6,595 nt of DNA from Deferribacteres bacterium (GTDB taxonomy: Bacteria > Thermosulfidibacterota > Thermosulfidibacteria > Thermosulfidibacterales > Thermosulfidibacteraceae): contig JAADEW010000051.1 in assembly GCA_013153205.1 (NCBI GenBank), positions 1 to 6,595 of the forward strand, written 5' to 3'. This document shows positions 5,590 to 6,595 of the stretch, piece by piece (position 1 is the stretch's first letter; the number at the start of each line of letters is the position of its first letter). Under the pieces are notes generated by a model. That model did no database searches, was not told the origin of the DNA, and was given only the letters and a program-made list of their open reading frames with translations. The translations under genes were made by a program, and so were the position numbers.

Positions 5590-6311
5590 GGACGGTTGTG
5601 TTCTGGCTTGTATGCGGTGCCATAGTTGCCGTTTGCGGACCTTTCTTTCTGCTCTTTTCCTTTATTGACGAAAAGAAGAGAATACCCAATCTTATGGCGG
5701 TCTTCTGGTCGTGGTCCCTTCTGAAGATTGCCGGGGTGAAGCTGAAGGTTGATGGGGAGGAGATACTTAAAAAGTATCCTCAATACGTGATAGTGGCAAA
5801 CCATCAAAGCTACATGGATATATTCACCTTGATATGGATTTTGAAAAAGATACCCCACTTTCTGGCTAAGAAAGAGCTTTTCAGAATACCCATATTCGGC
5901 CAGTGTCTTAGAGCGGCTGATGTAATTGAGATAGACAGAAGCGACCCTGACAGGGCTCTTTCCGCTATAAATGCGGCTTTGTCAAAGGGGCTTGATAGAC
6001 CCATAGCCATCTTTCCTGAGGGAACCCGCTCTGTTGACGGAAGGCTCCAGCCTTTTAAGAAAAAGGGGCTGAACCTGCTTATGGAGACAGGCCTGCCCTT
6101 TGTGCCCCTTGCCTTTTACGGAACCAGGGAGGTTATGCCCAAGAAGTCTTACCGGGTGAGACCCCATCCGGTCTGTGTCTGTGTGGGTGAGCCTCTTTTA
6201 GTTGAGAAATCTCTTTCCCCTGAAAAAAAAGATGAAATCCGGGACATTTTGTGGAAAAAGGTGTTTGAACTTAAAGAAAAGGCTGAAAAAATTTGCCGTT
6301 TAAGTATATAA
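5586..6311 (+). CDS. plsC: 1-acyl-sn-glycerol-3-phosphate acyltransferase (PlsC family)
   Basis: This membrane-bound enzyme acylates lysophosphatidic acid to phosphatidic acid, the precursor of phosphatidylglycerol and other phospholipids. It has 241 residues, a normal length. A hydrophobic N-terminal segment (about 4-27) anchors it. The acyltransferase motifs appear in order: N-H-Q-S-Y-M-D (72-78) with the catalytic pair H73/D78, the block around E96-L-F-R-I-P-I-F-G (97-105), F-P-E-G-T-R-S (143-149) that binds the glycerol phosphate, and V-P-L-A-F-Y-G (173-179). The C-terminus (210-238) is a charged helix. It overlaps lgt by 4 nt (ATGA), implying coupled translation, and it is the last gene of the operon. 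Functionally it feeds the lipid donor that Lgt consumes. Other acyl-acceptors (for example lipid A-type or lyso-ornithine acylation) share these motifs and cannot be fully excluded. Confidence 0.92.
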   Translation: MRTVVFWLVCGAIVAVCGPFFLLFSFIDEKKRIPNLMAVFWSWSLLKIAGVKLKVDGEEILKKYPQYVIVANHQSYMDIFTLIWILKKIPHFLAKKELFRIPIFGQCLRAADVIEIDRSDPDRALSAINAALSKGLDRPIAIFPEGTRSVDGRLQPFKKKGLNLLMETGLPFVPLAFYGTREVMPKKSYRVRPHPVCVCVGEPLLVEKSLSPEKKDEIRDILWKKVFELKEKAEKICRLSI

Positions 6312-6358
6312 TATAATCAGATACATTCGTTCTGCTGGCTTTGTTTTTGGGGGAGGGC

Positions 6359-6385
6359 TAAAGGTGGGACCTTTACCGCCGATGG
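6359..6385 (+). promoter_or_regulatory. Sigma-28 (FliA) type flagellar promoter of cheW
   Basis: TAAA (6359-6362), exactly 15 nt (6363-6377), then GCCGATGG (6378-6385). The sigma-28 consensus is TAAA-N15-GCCGATAA, so the -35 core, the spacing and six of eight -10 bases match, including the key GCCGAT. Transcription would start near 6392, giving a leader of about 50 nt before the cheW ATG at 6442. A chemotaxis gene directly downstream is the expected target of this sigma factor. The spacer holds a 7-bp inverted repeat (TAAAGGT/ACCTTTA, 6359-6375) that overlaps the -35 element. Confidence 0.85.
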
Positions 6386-6441
6386 TAGTATTGAGTTGTC
6401 TGATTTTTTTATTAACTCATAGATTTCTGTGAGGTAAAGCG

Positions 6442-6595
6442 ATGGACATAAGGCAGATAGCGGAGATGCTGAAAGCCAGCAATGGTGAAGACGGGGTGGT
6501 GGAAGAGGAGGTATTACAGCTTGTGGGTTTTGAGATAGGGGAAGAGGAATTTGGGGTGGACATACACTATGTGAAGGAGATAATAGAGTTGCCGG
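6442..6595 (+). CDS. cheW: Chemotaxis coupling protein CheW, N-terminal part
   Basis: The first 51 codons are present; the gene runs past the window end. After about 23 acidic residues comes L-Q-L-V-G-F-E-I-G-E-E-E-F-G-V-D-I (residues 25-41), then V-K-E-I-I-E-L-P (44-51), the first strands of a CheW domain, where the usual form is LVxFxLGxExYAxxI followed by VxEII. CheW is a cytoplasmic SH3-like adaptor that links chemoreceptors to the kinase CheA. The start is ATG with GAGGT 6 nt upstream (6431-6435), and an in-frame TGA at 6430-6432 rules out an earlier start. The N-terminal lead before the CheW domain is somewhat longer than in E. coli CheW, and a longer CheW-containing protein cannot be excluded from this fragment. 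A sigma-28 promoter precedes it, so it forms a transcription unit separate from the plsC operon. Confidence 0.88.
   Translation, partial: MDIRQIAEMLKASNGEDGVVEEEVLQLVGFEIGEEEFGVDIHYVKEIIELP

Noticed and set aside
6307..6317. Tandem TATAAT hexamers at the end of plsC as a second cheW promoter
   Set aside because: No acceptable -35 element lies 16-18 bp upstream and no TG extension is present; the hexamers overlap the AT-rich plsC stop region.
6312..6441. Riboswitch before cheW, such as a cyclic-di-GMP (GEMM) element, suggested by GGGCTAAAGG and ACCGCCGATGG
   Set aside because: The required conserved GEMM core blocks are missing, and the same bases are explained better by a sigma-28 promoter with exact spacing.

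Overview
The window looks like a piece of chromosome from a Gram-negative, probably thermophilic and flagellated bacterium. Base composition is near half G+C by eye. Isoleucine is often ATA and arginine often AGG/AGA, and the proteins are rich in charged residues, which is common in thermophiles. The lipoprotein pathway and a signal-bearing exported protein imply a cell envelope with a periplasm. The first gene fragment resembles a C-terminal Fe-S (heterodisulfide-reductase-like) domain common in anaerobes of sulfate-reducing and related deep lineages. I cannot name the genus.

Layout. (1) Positions 3-119 hold the 3' end of a (Fe-S)-binding protein on the + strand, followed by a strong intrinsic terminator. 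(2) Positions 197-688 on the - strand encode a small exported protein of unknown function that converges on this terminator. It has its own extended -10 promoter and a 22-bp palindrome at the expected transcription start. (3) A 129-bp divergent intergenic region separates it from a five-gene + strand run at 818-6311: a TIM-barrel sugar isomerase/AP-endonuclease-2-like protein, ileS, lspA, lgt and a plsC-type acyltransferase. Every junction in that run overlaps or abuts (11, 8, 0 and 4 nt), so it is almost certainly one transcript with translational coupling. (4) A 130-bp gap carries an excellent match to a flagellar sigma-28 promoter (TAAA-N15-GCCGATGG), followed by the start of cheW, which runs off the end.

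How the genes work together. PlsC makes phosphatidic acid, the precursor of phosphatidylglycerol. Lgt moves the diacylglyceryl group of phosphatidylglycerol onto prolipoprotein cysteines, and LspA then removes the signal peptide. The run therefore joins phospholipid synthesis to the first two lipoprotein-maturation steps, next to isoleucyl-tRNA synthetase (ileS-lspA adjacency is widespread in bacteria). The cheW gene starts a separate unit under probable motility control.

I see no mobile element, CRISPR array, tRNA or rRNA, and no new multi-gene system. The most interesting signals are regulatory: the sigma-28 promoter before cheW, the palindrome at the start of the unknown exported-protein gene, and the missing Shine-Dalgarno sites at the TIM-barrel gene and lspA.
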